Of a DNA stretch of 64,000 nt, positions 1-15,600 are shown piece after piece. The stretch lies in assembly GCF_003473485.1 (NCBI RefSeq), contig NC_053046.1, forward strand, positions 8,504,001 to 8,568,000, written 5' to 3'. The position numbers and the translations under genes were made by a program. The notes below the pieces were generated by a model. The model made no database searches. It had not been told where the DNA came from and saw nothing but the letters and a program-made list of their open reading frames with translations. Positions within the stretch are counted from its first letter, which is position 1, and the number at the start of each line of letters is the position of its first letter. Source of the DNA: Medicago truncatula. Lineage: Eukaryota; Streptophyta; Magnoliopsida; Fabales; Fabaceae.

Positions 1-721
1 CTTGCTAAAGAGGAGATAAGTGACTATTGAAGTGAACAATTGTCTGTATTTCCAGAAACAATAAAAATGTTAAAATTGTTTTCATTATTTCTGGAAATGC
101 ATCTTCGCTGGCTATCATTTCATCTCTTCTCCGTCACAAATGATTCAATTTAAAAGTATGTAATCTTCTTATTAGCAAGTTAAAATAACATATATTTTAA
201 AAAATGGAAACAAAAAACATTTTCCAAAGTAAATAGACCCTTGGATTTTCTTATTAGAATAAGCATTGTGCAGTTATTTCAGTGAGAATCAACTTTGGGT
301 TAATTTTTCTTACAAATTTTGAAAGGTTTATTTGATTTAAAGTATGTGAAAGTCAAACAAAAAGATAAAATTTGGAGATGGGAGGTATATGTAATTTACT
401 CTTAACTATATGCTCATCTTAGGTACTTTTTCATGCCAATAAATACAGAATGCCTGTGGTCTTAAGCCTTATGCGATTCTAGCGCAAGAAATTGCGAGAA
501 AATGTCTCAGCGAATGATTGTAATAGAATGTCTGGATATAAATACTCCTTCAACTCGCTCTGGTTTTTTTAACTGAAGAAAATAAACAAATCAATGAATC
601 AGTCTGGTACTGCTCCATTTTTCAGACTTGTAACTTTCAAGCTAGGGTGAAACATTTCTCAATTCCATAATCAAAAGAAACAAATCAGTATTGTCAAATA
701 CCATGGCAGATTGCGGTAGCC
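1..721. other. Intergenic, no gene seen
   Basis: AT-rich sequence with no convincing reading frame. The only local structure I see is an imperfect inverted repeat at about 48-98, with arms around TTTCCAGAAA and TTTCTGGAAA about 25 nt apart. The region ends at the poly-T start of an inverted SINE. Confidence 0.6.
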
Positions 722-937
722 GTTTTTTTTTTTTTTTGAAAACTCGGTATCCGATCCAAGAATCGACTAATCCGAGGGGACCAATCCCACCGCCCACTTG
801 CGGGGGCCCCGTTTAAAGCCAGAGCAAGCTCTGTATGAACTTAGCCCACCGAAATTGGCACCAGAGGGAATCAAACCTGAGACCTCTGGAGGAGCAAACT
901 CCAAGATCCCAAGCCAACCACTAGGCCAACCCCAAAT
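722..937 (-). mobile_element. tRNA-derived SINE, apparently full length
   Basis: Read on the minus strand, it starts with a pol III A-box-like segment (GGCCTAGTGGTTGG), followed by a B-box-like GGTTTGATTCC, a GC-rich body, the tail GGATCGGATACCGAG, TTTTC and a poly-A run (poly-T at 722-737 on the plus strand). The flanks repeat roughly GATTG(C)GGTAGCCG at 709-721 and 939-950, which I read as the TSD. The same 3' tail recurs at 18847-18880, and its last bases at 4428-4449. Confidence 0.8.
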
Positions 938-1673
938 GGATTGGTAGCCGATTTTTAATAAACCACCATGGTCAATTTATATGATGGTGGCGCCATGGTG
1001 GATATGGCAGACTTTTGGCTTTCCACCATGGTCCGCCATCCCCCACAATAACTCTGAAACAAATTAAGGCATAATAACCAGATTACAAAATTCTCAGCAC
1101 ATTACAAAGCCAAAAAGAAATTAGACTTAATGAGAATCATATTGCTTAGCATTTTAGTTTCCACAAGATGTGAATGGATTGCCGTCTGTTCCAAAAACAA
1201 AAGCCCCTTAGCGCCCCGGGACGGGAGTGGGGGACACCCTACGCGCAGGCAACAGCAGCACCGGCTCTACGAAGTCAGAATCTAATCTTTGTGTTGGCTT
1301 TCCCAATTCATTCGTGAATAAGAATTCAAGGGCTAGAAGCGAGCGCTTCTAGCTGCTTCGCCTGCTTCTTCTTATTTATTGTGGCTATGTTGGCGTGGCG
1401 GAAATGAACGAAAAGCGAGATGAACGTGCTATTTAAAAATCGATTGATAGATAGCCTGATCCGTTCTGATATGTAGAGTAATAGATTTGATATATTCACA
1501 AGTGCAAAATAAATAACAACTCCAAAACCATGATGTAAACCGTGAACAAATCAAATTAAAGTCCATCAACTATGATGAATGAATCACCGAAAGTAACAGC
1601 AACATTATATGATTAAAATAAAAGAAGCAAAAGACCATAATTGATCTAAAAACCATCATTCTAACAAAGAAAA
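938..1673. other. Intergenic, palindromic CCACCATGG cluster
   Basis: Between 957 and 1052 the motif CCACCATGG or its complement recurs several times in alternating orientation, giving short foldbacks typical of a MITE relic; ends were not resolved. A GC-rich patch lies at about 1200-1265 with no recognisable gene. The last 100 or so bases are probably the 3' UTR of the dehydratase gene on the minus strand. Confidence 0.45.
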
Positions 1674-3098
<1,425 letters not shown>

Positions 3099-3478
3099 TG
3101 TTGTTTGAGAGAAGAAAGTTTTTAATATTGATGATTGAAATGAGTGAGATATCTTTGTGGCTTTATTAATGGAGTGATGATGTAAGGAACGCGGTTTCTT
3201 GATCTGATTCTGAATTTTTTACACTACGAAAATTGCTTGATTGATTATTTGAGCTAATATTGCTTACTTTACTATTTGATGTCTTAAACGTGATTTTGAA
3301 ATAATTAAAAATTATACTAGTCAATATATTTTTTCTACCTAGTTGAAAGAAAAAAAATCTAACTCAATTCAAAGTGACATTGTGTATGAATGATTTTTCT
3401 TTTTTGAGGGAGTGTGAATGATTTTTCTCTTATTTGAATTCTGACCACGATGTTAGTTAATAAAATAAACTTTGATTA

Positions 3479-3619
3479 TCTAGAAATCCTAGCTCAACTG
3501 GCAAAATGCCAAAATTGTTAAGCTGGATGTCATGACCGGGGTTTGAATCTCGGTACCTCCACTTGTGTGTGTGAGTTTATAATGGTTTTGCCGTTTCGTC
3601 TATCTACTATAAAAAATAA
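3479..3619 (+). mobile_element. tRNA-derived SINE with 17-bp target-site duplication
   Basis: An A-box-like CCTAGCTCAACTGGC and a B-box-like GGGGTTTGAATCTC are followed by a short body and an A-rich end. The flanks are exact direct repeats AAAATAAACTTTGATTA at 3462-3478 and 3620-3636, which defines a complete 141-bp insertion. It lies upstream of the dehydratase gene. Confidence 0.85.
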
Positions 3620-3999
3620 AAAATAAACTTTGATTACCATCAATCAAGTTTATTACATCAGTTTTTTATTACACGAGAAAATTCATTTTTTAGGTTCATT
3701 CAATAACGATGCATGTAATCGTCAATAAATCATTTATTGAATGAATTTAGCGAGTGAACTTTCTCTTACAGTAGAGACCAGATAAAATATATTAATATAT
3801 TATTAAAATTGAGTGGAATTTTAATTTAATCTTTTACAAAAAAAAATTGGGACCCAAAATCCATGACATTTTCATAGCGGGACAAATTAGATTTTTTGTT
3901 ATAAAAAATAATATGGTCAAACTATGTTATGATTAGTGCATATTAGTATAAAAAAAAATACAATCAAGTTATGTTATGTGAATAATATACATAGTCAAA

Positions 4000-4412
4000 T
4001 AATAACTCATATTGGTGGGGTGACTTTGTCTCGTCAATCAATCATACAGGTTATTTGGTTTGCAACAGTGTGGGAAATATGGAAAGAAAGAAATAATCGG
4101 ATTTTCAACAACAAAATTTGCTCTATTTTGCAGGTGGTGGACAAAATCAAGTTACTAACTTACAGGTGGTTGAAGGAGAAACACGTCTGTCTTCCCCTCA
4201 ATTATCATGGTTGGTGGCTAAGTCCGTTTTCTATTCTCGGAATAGGGTAATTGTCTTTATTTCTTTTTTTGCTGCTTGGTGGTTGGTTTTTGCCTTGTAA
4301 ATATTGTGACGAATTCTGTTTGTATTTTGGTGTTTCTTCTTTAGCACAACTTGTGCTAGGAAGGCCATTTTTGTTGTGGTAATATATTGCATTTTAGCCT
4401 CTTCAAAAAAAA
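4000..4412 (+). pseudogene. LINE (L1-type) 3' end, 5'-truncated
   Basis: The frame ending at 4250 reads VIWFATVWEIWKERNNRIF, then YHGWWLSPFSILGIG, then a stop. This is the zinc-finger region and C-terminus typical of plant L1-type reverse transcriptase polyproteins. About 150 bp of 3' UTR follows and ends in TTCAAAAAAAAA at about 4403-4413. Everything 5' of the C-terminus is missing, as expected for incomplete reverse transcription. No TSD could be fixed at the left end. Confidence 0.75.
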
Positions 4413-4427
4413 ACTCTTATTTTAAAC

Positions 4428-4449
4428 TGAGTTTTCAAAAAAAAAAAAA
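4428..4449 (+). mobile_element. Micro-insertion: SINE 3' tail only
   Basis: TGAGTTTTC plus poly-A sits between direct repeats CTCTTATTTTAAAC (4414-4427 and 4453-4466). GAGTTTTC followed by poly-A is also the 3' end of the SINE at 722-937. I read it as an extremely 5'-truncated copy inserted just behind the LINE poly-A. Confidence 0.6.
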
Positions 4450-4466
4450 AAACTCTTATTTTAAAC

Positions 4467-5139
4467 GAGAATAAGTACCTAACATTGAATTCATTTGTAG
4501 TCAATGTGAAACTAAAACTTACATTTAAACTCAACAACAAAGTCACTATAAATCCAAACATGCACTCTATACAAACATATATAATAATATAATCATGATA
4601 TATGCTTTTTTTTAGGCTGCACATTATAAGGCACCAGCAGAAACTAGCATTTTAGCCTCAAAAAAATTAGTTTATGTCCATCAGCATATGTTGGTCCATT
4701 ATGTAAAGAATTTACATATATTTTATAAAAATGTGCGTTCAACTTCTACTCTCAATCTCAATGTTAATGTTAGGATTTGTTGAGAGATACTTTATAAGCA
4801 TTTTGTCGACTTTAGATCTGTCTTAATCTCAATGAACATCTTAGTACATCAAACGAAAAGAACCCACAAAATATGAAAAATAATAAATACTTTAAATTCT
4901 ATTTTAAAGTCATCCATTTAAAAAAATTGGATATTTCATTGCTTACTCAGTAATAGTTGCATAGAGACTGAATAATCCTAAGCTCCTGGACGTGCCCTAA
5001 GACGATCATTAGGGAGTAAAAGCCAGCAAAAGTTACATCAATATACAATATAAAGGAAAATGCTACTCCATTTAACTATACTACTAGTTTGTATACATTG
5101 TCGGATTATAAAAAGAGAGGTTTATACACATTTTATAAA
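4467..5139. other. Intergenic, nothing recognised
   Basis: AT-rich, with frames full of stops. I see no gene, RNA or repeat structure that I can name. Confidence 0.5.
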
Positions 5140-5647
5140 GAAAAATGATATTTAGACAATCATTTTATGATAATATTTGGACAACCCTCTTGATTATAGA
5201 AAAGAGAAATTCTTGTGTAGGAACAAATCTAACATATCATTCTTACAAACAACAAATTAAAATATGACACGTCATTGTTTTATTTTAAAATAATTTGGAA
5301 ATAATTTAAGAAATGGAAAAACCTTCTCTCTCAACCATTACTTACGGTTAGTATAAACATTATTTGGACACACTCACGTAAAATTAACAAAATCAAATTA
5401 AAAGTATTTAGTCACATAGATTTTGTAATTTTATTTTCTTCTAATTTTTACTTGATTTTGTATGTGTGTCTAAATATTTTTATTTGGGTTTGTGTCCAAC
5501 CAAGTGTGTTTCATTGATTGTATTCACACGATGCTTTTATCATTTTTCTTCATTTTTCTCTCTCTATTGCTTTTGATTAATAAGAAGAAAGACAAAACAG
5601 ATTATTATAAAAATTATAGTTAAATGGTTATACAAATATCATTTTTC
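5140..5647. mobile_element. MULE-type MITE with 9-bp target-site duplication
   Basis: Terminal inverted repeats (TIRs) start GAAAAATGATATTT and end AAATATCATTTTTC. The similarity extends inward through ACAACCATTT-like sequence. Flanks are TTTTATAAA (5131-5139) and TTTCATAAA (5648-5656), eight of nine identical. The 508-bp body has no coding capacity. Confidence 0.65.
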
Positions 5648-6159
5648 TTTCATAAAAAAGAGATCACTCCTTGCATAACCACCCTCTCTCTCACATGTAT
5701 GTGCTACCATTTAAAAAAGAAAGTAAATGTCACAAAAGATAAGAAATTTGTTGATGGATTGATTTTTACTATGGATGGAAAATTCTTAGTGAGACTTGTT
5801 TAGTAATTTTTGTTAGAAATGATGAGTTGAAGTGATTGAGTATTAATTAGAAATAAACATTAAAAAGATATAAATAAGTTATCCACTTAAACACCTTTTC
5901 CCAAACCCTTGGATCATATTCATGAGAAATGCTGCTCCTCCTCCAATCACAGAAAACACTGATATGCTTGAGAAAAAACTAGTACTGTTGCAAGATGAAT
6001 ATGAACTCTCTTTATAAACATCCACTTTTGTCCTCTGTATTGACCTTTCAAGATTAGCATAAAGTTAAGACATAATATATAATTCCCTCAACAAAAAAAA
6101 AAAGACATAATATATAAACAATATTTTTGACTGGACATAATATATAAACATGACTATAC

Positions 6160-6353
6160 ATTTATTATTATAACGTATTTTTAGTTTTAAATAATATAGT
6201 GATTGCAATGTCTCTAACCATGCTGTTTGAGTTTTATAGGTCGAAAGACAGAGTTATCTTATCTCCAGTGGTTAGCTTCTGATACGTTTTGCTAACACAA
6301 GTGTGACATTGCAATCACTGTTGCCAAAAACTAAAGTTACATTATAATAAATA
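6160..6353. mobile_element. Foldback MITE, about 195 bp
   Basis: The left part (TTATTATAACGTA ... AGTGATTGCAATGTC) returns as reverse complement in the right part (GACATTGCAATCACT ... TTACATTATAATAAA), giving inverted arms of roughly 60 bp. Exact ends and a TSD were not fixed. It lies just upstream of the WAK pseudogene. Confidence 0.55.
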
Positions 6354-6476
6354 TATTTTTTTGGTTACACATTATAATAAATAATAGACAAAACCATCTT
6401 AATTTGATCATTCAATTCCATAGGAAAAATCAGTCATTTTGACTTTTCTATTTTTAAATACTAAAATAGCAAAGAC

Positions 6477-6912
6477 ATGGATGTGCACTCAAAACAGCTG
6501 CTGCTAATGGTTGGTTGCTGTCATTTATACAAAAGTAGGGACTCAACCGGCGTCACTACCAAACTGTCCAACAAAGTGTGGCTCTGTCACTATTCCCTTC
6601 CCATTTGGAACCACCAAGAGTTGTTCTCTAGACAACACCTTTCTCATTGATTGCAACAAAACGTCTTCAACCTCAACAGACGTACCATTCTTGCCACAGA
6701 GTAATCAAAGTGTTCTAAACATCTCACTCGATGGTGAACTGCATGTTGCATGGCCAATAGGCAGTGATTGCTATGCTGAAAAGGGTAAACTGGTGAACCA
6801 AACATATCCTGGCATCAACATGACACATCTTCAAATCTCACCAACCGGAAACAAGTTGATAGCAGTTGGTTGTGACACAGTTGGAATATTCTCAGCAATT
6901 AATTTTATATGA
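6477..6912 (+). pseudogene. Wall-associated receptor kinase ectodomain fragment
   Basis: The frame from about 6511 reads a galacturonan-binding GUB_WAK domain: PNCPTKCGSVTIPFPFG, then CSLDNTFLIDC, several N-glycosylation sites and KLIAVGCDTVG, stopping at AINFI. In intact WAK-like genes this domain is followed by a second Cys-rich part, EGF repeats, one membrane helix and a cytosolic Ser/Thr kinase. None of these is present here. The plausible ATG at 6477 lies in a different frame from the domain, so a one-base indel within the signal-peptide region (around 6505-6515) probably broke the start. I call it a truncated, frameshifted pseudogene. An expressed short secreted protein is the less likely alternative. 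Confidence 0.7.
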
Positions 6913-7464
6913 ATACTTAGGCTATGTAGCAATTCAGCAATGCAATGCAAGTTACTAATAATATGGGCACTAGTTTCTAACAATAAGGCCATGATGCTAT
7001 CAAATTGGTTCGTGTTCTGAATGGAATTAGCATCACAATTCAGCTAAACTGAAAAAATTAGTATAACCTATTTGACCCTTGTAGCCTTTTCACTACATAA
7101 TTACTATTACTAACAACCATTCCCTTAACAAGGTATGAATCCTGCACTTACAATTAAAAAACCAACCTAGACAAATAAATTTCACAGCATAAAAAATAAA
7201 AATAAAATAAAAAAAGAGAGAGCAATAAAAAACAACATAAGAATTAAGAACCGGATGAAACCCAATAGGAAGGTAAACTATGAATTGAATAGAACTTGAA
7301 AACAAATGTAAACCATTGTCATATAAAAGTTTCATATAAATAAATGGGGCAAAAGGATCTCAAAATAATACCCAAGTAGTTTCGAACAAACAAGGAATCA
7401 AACAAAATTTCAAAATCTTGCAACAAAATAAAACCCTAAGAATCTCTTCAAATAGTCTAATAAG

Positions 7465-9390
<1,926 letters not shown>

Positions 9391-9459
9391 CTCGCACGAA
9401 ACGTGAACCTACGACTCCAACCACCGTGCGGCGAAGATATGGAAATGGGTTCAGAGAGG

Positions 9460-9527
9460 TTAGGGTTTGAGGTTTTGGTGATGATATATAGTTACGGTTT
9501 GGATGGATCTTGAGTTGCATAAGCCCA
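9460..9527 (-). promoter_or_regulatory. RPL8 promoter: telo-box, TATA-like, site II motif
   Basis: Upstream of the RPL8 ATG, on the gene strand, lie AAACCCTAA (plus-strand TTAGGGTTT at 9460-9468), a TATATA stretch (9485-9490) and TGGGCT (plus-strand AGCCCA at 9522-9527). A telo-box next to a site II (TGGGCY) element is the known signature of plant ribosomal-protein and other growth-linked promoters. Confidence 0.7.
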
Positions 9528-10111
9528 TGGATTTTATGGAATATTTGAATTTCTAACCTTCTTTTCTCACCCCCCACAATTCTTTAAAACTATTTTTGTC
9601 GATTTATCCATCTGGACAATATGGTGTCGTAATCAGAGGTAGGGAAGACATTCTGACTTAAAGAACATTTGTAAAAGGATGTATATTTATCTTCCTTTAA
9701 ATGCATGAATCATGAATCCTCCAAGTCCAATGCATGTTTGTTTACCACTAGACGAGATCATTTAGTTGTGCATGTATCTTCTATCAATGCATGTGAGCAC
9801 TAGTAAGTACCACAAGAAACACTCACAAGTTACAATTATGTGAATTTTCGGTATTTCAATTAATCTTGATACTTTTGTCGATCCATATTAGATGTCACGT
9901 TTGGATTGTGCGCGATTCTTAAGAATATAATTAGTTGGGTTAATTTCAATCGTAAAATTAGTATGATTTATTAATATACTCTTATTAATTTTAGTTAATA
10001 GAGTAGTTAAGTGAAATGAAATTATATAAATTAGGGCATTATGGTGAAAAAGAATAAACATTGCTTTGATATTTTTAATTTTTTTATTCTTGTTACATAT
10101 TCTTTTCTGAT

Positions 10112-10222
10112 GGCCCAGTGGTTAGAGATTCACCTCTTTAGGTGAATAAGTGGAGAATGTGGAGTTCGAACCTCGACCATTGCATATCACAATGTCTCTA
10201 TCAACTGAGCTATACTTATAGG
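10112..10222. repeat. Composite of two opposed tRNA-like SINE halves
   Basis: On the plus strand GGCCCAGTGGTTAG (A-box-like) leads to GGAGTTCGAACCTC (B-box-like). On the minus strand the right half reads TATAGCTCAGTTGATAG (A-box-like), then GGTTCGAAC. The two share the central TTCGAA, which is its own reverse complement. The right half matches the 86-nt tRNA-like family at 59642 and 61042. Confidence 0.6.
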
Positions 10223-10824
10223 GACTTATTGTTGCATGTTCTAGAGTGACAGTTATGGAATATGATGCCAAAAAATAATAGTTTCTTCAATTGCCATAGG
10301 TCTGCCTTTATATTTGTTTTCTTTCTCTGCATAATTTTTACGTATTATGGAGTATTATGGAATATGATGACAAAAATATGCATTTAAGTTTTTTTTGGAG
10401 TCGACCTAGGTCCAACCCGTTTAAAGGAAGAAATCATCTCATCAATGATGCACCATCACTCTCTCATGGTCATTTCTTCATCATAACTCGGGTAACCAAT
10501 ACTTTACAAAGGTACGTAATTCCTTTTTCAATACATGTATCCTGTCACTCATTCTCTCGTTGACTTTGGGATCAAAATACTTACATGTACCACACCCTCC
10601 TTTGTAACGACAACAACAAGTTCCACCATCTATTGGTCCTTTTACTAGATCATTGGCGATGTAATGTGGGTGCGAAGTCTAAGCCACAAAGAATAGATGA
10701 TAGATCATATACTTTATTAGCCTCGATTGAGAATTATAGTTCTGACACACCGAAAAATTTCACATTGCTTAATAATTGAGATCAATTGTACTTTATAAAC
10801 AATATACACACTCCTTAACCTAAC

Positions 10825-10992
10825 AAGCACCTTTTTATAAAAGAAAAAAAACCGTGAAAGACTTATAATCAAAGCAAACAATACCTAAAAAGGTGATGGA
10901 CATGCTTGACGTTTTATAAAAAACAAAATCGTAGAAGATTTATACTCAAAACAAATAATACCTTAGAATGTGATGGATATGCTTGACGTTGG
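10825..10992. repeat. About 84-bp direct repeat, two diverged copies
   Basis: Both units run TTTTATAAAA..., ATCAAA-like AT-rich sequence, then GTGATGGA(C/T)ATGCTTGACGTT. The second copy follows the first immediately. Confidence 0.6.
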
Positions 10993-12695
10993 AGCATAAG
11001 TAAACTTGAATTCTTCCAACTACCCTTTACCAGAGAGAGCACATAAAAGGATATAATCAATGTGGATGTATAAATGTGTAAAATTCAAACTAACGACTCT
11101 ATATCATTGCTCATATTCAAAAGTATAATTCAAGTCAATTTTTTTTTTCATGTTCATATCCGAATTGAACTAAACCAAACAAGTACAACCCTAATTTCAC
11201 CTCGTTCAAAATCCCTAAAGTGAGACTTCAACCAAATCATTATCACTATATTTTATCATTGTTTCTTTTGTTTCAAACTCTATCAGTGTCGTTATTTTTT
11301 TTAAAGAATCAGTATCATTATCTTAAAAAATATGTTGTTTCTTATCGCATGGAAATTATTATAGCTTAATGTAAAAACCTATACATGGGATCTATACAAT
11401 ACTTACAAGTTTCAATGTCACAGTTTATTTTGAATAATCCCTTGTTTTTTTTTTTTATAAATGCAATTGGTCGAAAATAAAACATGAATGAACTTCAAGC
11501 ACACAACTACTACGAAATAGGAACAAAATTCTATCAACATGTCAACATAGCAAAGGAACAAAACAACCCAGTCTTTATAACCATTCAAATTCACACATAT
11601 AGTGTGAAAATGCTCACCAATTAAACGACAACAATTAATGTGGAAAAAGGAACACAAAACGACATAGCACAAAACTACAAGCATGGAAAAAGAAACTTCC
11701 TTATTCAAATGGACAAAATTTACACAATAAATTTTGTACTTGTATTTGTAATAATCCAAAAATAAAAATCCAATGCATATATTCTTTGACTATGACGACG
11801 TTATAATATGATTTGTTATTTGTTTTTTGTAATAAAGGTGGAGCCACAGGAGCGTTTAAACAGTGACCACACACGCTCACATTTGGCCACCCCGCTCCTC
11901 TCTCTCTCTCTCTCTTCAGTTATAACTATTAATTAACACTTCAAATTCAAATTCATTCTTGGAACTTTCATACAGCCATATCTCATTCTCATTCTCATTC
12001 TGCTCTTCTTCATTCCATCACTCACTTCCTTCTGGTATGTTATATTTTTCATTCTACATTTTCTTAATGTTTCTATTTATATAAGCACCCATTATAATGT
12101 TTACTAAATGAATATTTTAGCTTAGACGGACTATTTTTACAAAGCTTATGGTACATGAAGTACGGACACTACACCGACACTAACAATAATAAATTTAAGA
12201 AAATAGAAATGATTGAATCTATTTGTATCAGTGTCGTGTCGGTGTTGGATAGTGATACGTCTTAAACACGAGACACACCTTCAATCTGAAATGTGGTTGC
12301 TACATGGTTTACATTACAGCTGGCAAGGAAAGGCCATTTGATAGGTGGTTAAAAGGTTTTGTAATTTTCCCTTCTTTTTTCTTTTTTTTTGTAAAAGAAA
12401 AACCTTTGTTGGGAATGAAAATGCATCATATCACTGTAATATGCTGTCATTAACATAAGTTATGAAATATTGATTGGATAAATCTAGTAAAAAGGTTTAT
12501 AATTTTTAGGTACCAACACTGACACAAATTTTGATTATAGAATGTATTTTCAGCTTCTTTCTTATGATTGATGTGATTTTATAACAAGAATAATATCATT
12601 CAATACTGTTAAATACTTTTTACCTGATGATGATAAAGTTATGCGCATTAGTCCTCAATTTGAGCATACTTTGAGCAGGGTAGTAGAATTCTGAG

Positions 12696-15600
12696 ATGGA
12701 CCGTCGAGGTTGGCCGTGGAAGAAAAAATCATCAGACAAAATCACAAAGGCTGAGAAACCATTTGTTACACTTGACTCTGTTGGTTCCACCTTGTCTTCT
12801 GTGGCACATTTAGGAAACCAGGTACTTTTTTTTTTTTTTTTTAATTATTAATGCTTGGGATGGAAAAGTTTTTAATATCTAAAACAAGCTTAATTGCTCA
12901 CTAGTCCTGTTCTTTTCTTATGTATTTTTCTCAGCAGGACAATTGCACAAATAAGAACTATGTTCAAATTTCAATGGAGTCATACACGCGTATGTCTGGA
13001 TTGGAAGATCAAGTTGTAAACATGGAGAATCAAATAAAAGATTTGGAAGCAAATTTATCAGCAGCTTATTCAGAATTAGACAACAAGGAAAGTCTGGTTA
13101 AACAACACGCAAAAGTTGCCGAGGAAGCCGTCTCAGGTAGGACTTAATAAAAACTCGTCTATAGACTTTATATTAGTTGAAATATGAAATAATTAGAGAG
13201 ATCACTCATTTTCTATATTCTACTTGTTAAGAAAAATTGGGGTATGACTCATAGTTACTGATAAGTGGACAAGTCGGTATCTTGTAAACTAGACCGTAGT
13301 ATTTAAGTACAAGTTATACTCTGTAAACTCTAAGTGTAAGCTTGATCAATAAAAAGGTATTGTAATCACACTGTAGTCAGAGAGGTAGGTGCGAATGGCC
13401 AAACTCCGTGCTCAAACATCATGCATTCTTTATTCGCGTTTTTTGTATCTTTTTACTTTTGAACCGAGTAGCTGTTCTAACAGAAAAATACCAGATAAAA
13501 TTGATTCATACTTGTATGCATTTTAGGTTGGGAGAAAGCTGATGCAGAAGTTGTTTCCTTAAGACACCAACTTGAATCTATCACTCTTTCGAAGCTTAGT
13601 TGCGACGAGAGAATAGCTCACTTAGATGGAGCTCTGAAAGAATGCATGAAGCAGATAAGAACTGTAAAGGAGGAAAGTGAGCAAAAAATACAAGAGGTGA
13701 TTCTTATGAAATCTCAACAGTGGGAGAAATTCAAGTTAGAGCTTGAAGCAGAAATACACAAATTAGATAAAGGACTTCGCGAAGAAGCTCATGAAAATGC
13801 CTCCCTTCTGAGATCACTTCATGAAAGTTCAAATAAAATTGTGAAACTAAAAGAAGAAAAGTCCGAAGTTGAGTCCGAGTTAGAGCTTCAAAAGAAGAAT
13901 GTTAAGTCGTATGAGAAAGAAGTAAGTTCTTTGAAGTATGAGCTGCATATGATTTCTAAGGAGATGGATATCCGAAATGAAGAGAAGAACATGATTATGA
14001 AATCAGCAGAAGTGGCAAACAAACGACACACCGAGGATGTCAAGACTATTGCCTTGCTGGAGGGCGAGTGCCATCGGCTTCGTGGTCTGTTGAGAAAAAA
14101 GTTGCCTGGTCCTGCTGCATTGGCACAAATGAAGCTAGAAGTTGAAAGTACACGCCACGTCATCAGTGGAATCCATCAAAGAAAAACTAATGGCCTGCAA
14201 GAATCCGAGGTTCTTACAAAACAATTGGAGGTGTTTGAAGAAGAAACAAAGAGATTGAAAGAAGCTTTGGCCTCAAGTAATGCTGAATTACAGGCTTCTA
14301 GGAACTTGTACACCAAAACAGTTAACAGACTTAAGAGCTTAGAAGCGGAGGTACAAGTTCTTCATCAAGAAAGAAGTTCCCAGAAATCAAATTTGGCAAA
14401 CAATTATAGGAGTTCTTCAAGTAGAATTTCTAGTAATTCACCGAGCATCACTTCTATATCTGATGGCTGGCACAAGGATCCGGGAAGTCCTGTTGAGTCA
14501 CTTGCATCCTCAGTTTCTGACCATTTTGGTAACAGTAGAGTTAGAAGCTCAGTTAAATTTGAGAATCACGAAAGTGAAACTTTCTCAGAACTGATGGACG
14601 ATTTCCTTGAAGTCGAGAAAATGGCATGCTCATCAGACAATGCCAGTGTGCAAATTGGTAACAAAGTTAAGAACTACGCCGTAGATAAACAATCAGATGA
14701 TACGCTTGATCTTAAGGACAAAAATGCGAATTTAGTGGAACATGAACAGCTTCTGGAAGAACTGAAAGCGCAATTGGCGTCATCTCATAAATCATACAAC
14801 TTGGCCGAGATTCAGCTGAAATGCATGACAGAGTCTTATAAGTCACTTCAAACACATGTAGAAGAGTTAGAAGCTGAAAATAAGTTTCTAAAGGAAAAAA
14901 TAGATGAGCTAAAGAATGATCTAGAGGAGGAAAAACAATGTCATCACGATTCTTTGGTGAGGCACAAAGATATTGAGGAAAAAATGCAAAGGTTAGGCCC
15001 ATTGGCAACAATATGATAGCTTACATACATACTGTATAATTTGAGCTTTGTGATTTGTTACTGAGTGCTTTCTGATTTTTCTTTCTGTTTGCCACTTGAA
15101 GGGACAAGTGTCTGGTGTGTGCAACGAATTCAGCTGAAAATAATGACATCAATACTCAAAAGGTAATTACATTACATTATTTACTAGTACATATCATAGT
15201 GGTGATGGTTGGTTCTGCATTATTTCCTATATACCGTCGTACATGTTCTGCATGCTAAAGTAGATAAACAAATAGGTTCAGTAATGGAATTGATTCAACA
15301 TTTAATTCTCTCTTTGTTTAAAATCGAGGTTGTGTTAACTTTTCGTAGAATCACAACTGTATCTGTTTTTTATTTATTTATATATTTTGGCAACATCTTA
15401 TGCAGCTGTTTTGTAATGTCATTATGTGTAATTAGATCCAACCTGAACTAGAAACAGCTCTGATGAATGTTTTATTACATTTATTTCATCCATAAATTCA
15501 TTGTTCAATCATAGTTTTTCGATACCTTAATGTCATTACAGGACACAGAACTAGCAGCTGCAGAGAAAAAACTAGCAGAATGTCAGGAGACACTACATGT

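Larger units (their letters stand above)
9600..11890. other. Intergenic between RPL8 and the FPP gene
   Basis: AT-rich with no convincing gene. It holds a composite tRNA-like repeat (10112-10222), a two-copy tandem repeat (10825-10992) and a CT microsatellite at 11897-11914 that begins the FPP leader region. Short frames, for example around 10357-10780 and 11418-11759, show no family features. Confidence 0.55.

Noticed and set aside
722..937. Possible tRNA gene because of A- and B-box-like sequences (also at 3479, 29541, 59642 and 61042)
   Set aside because: No acceptor stem or proper cloverleaf can be drawn, and each copy ends in poly-A between TSDs, so these are retroposons.
11418..11759. 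113-residue hydrophobic frame on the minus strand
   Set aside because: AT-rich, Cys/Phe/Tyr-biased with no recognisable domain and no splice or promoter support.
13137..13526. Possible LTR fragment in FPP intron 2 (AAGCTTGATCAATAAAAAGG region)
   Set aside because: Suggestive of a polyadenylation-type LTR segment, but no ends or TSD could be found.
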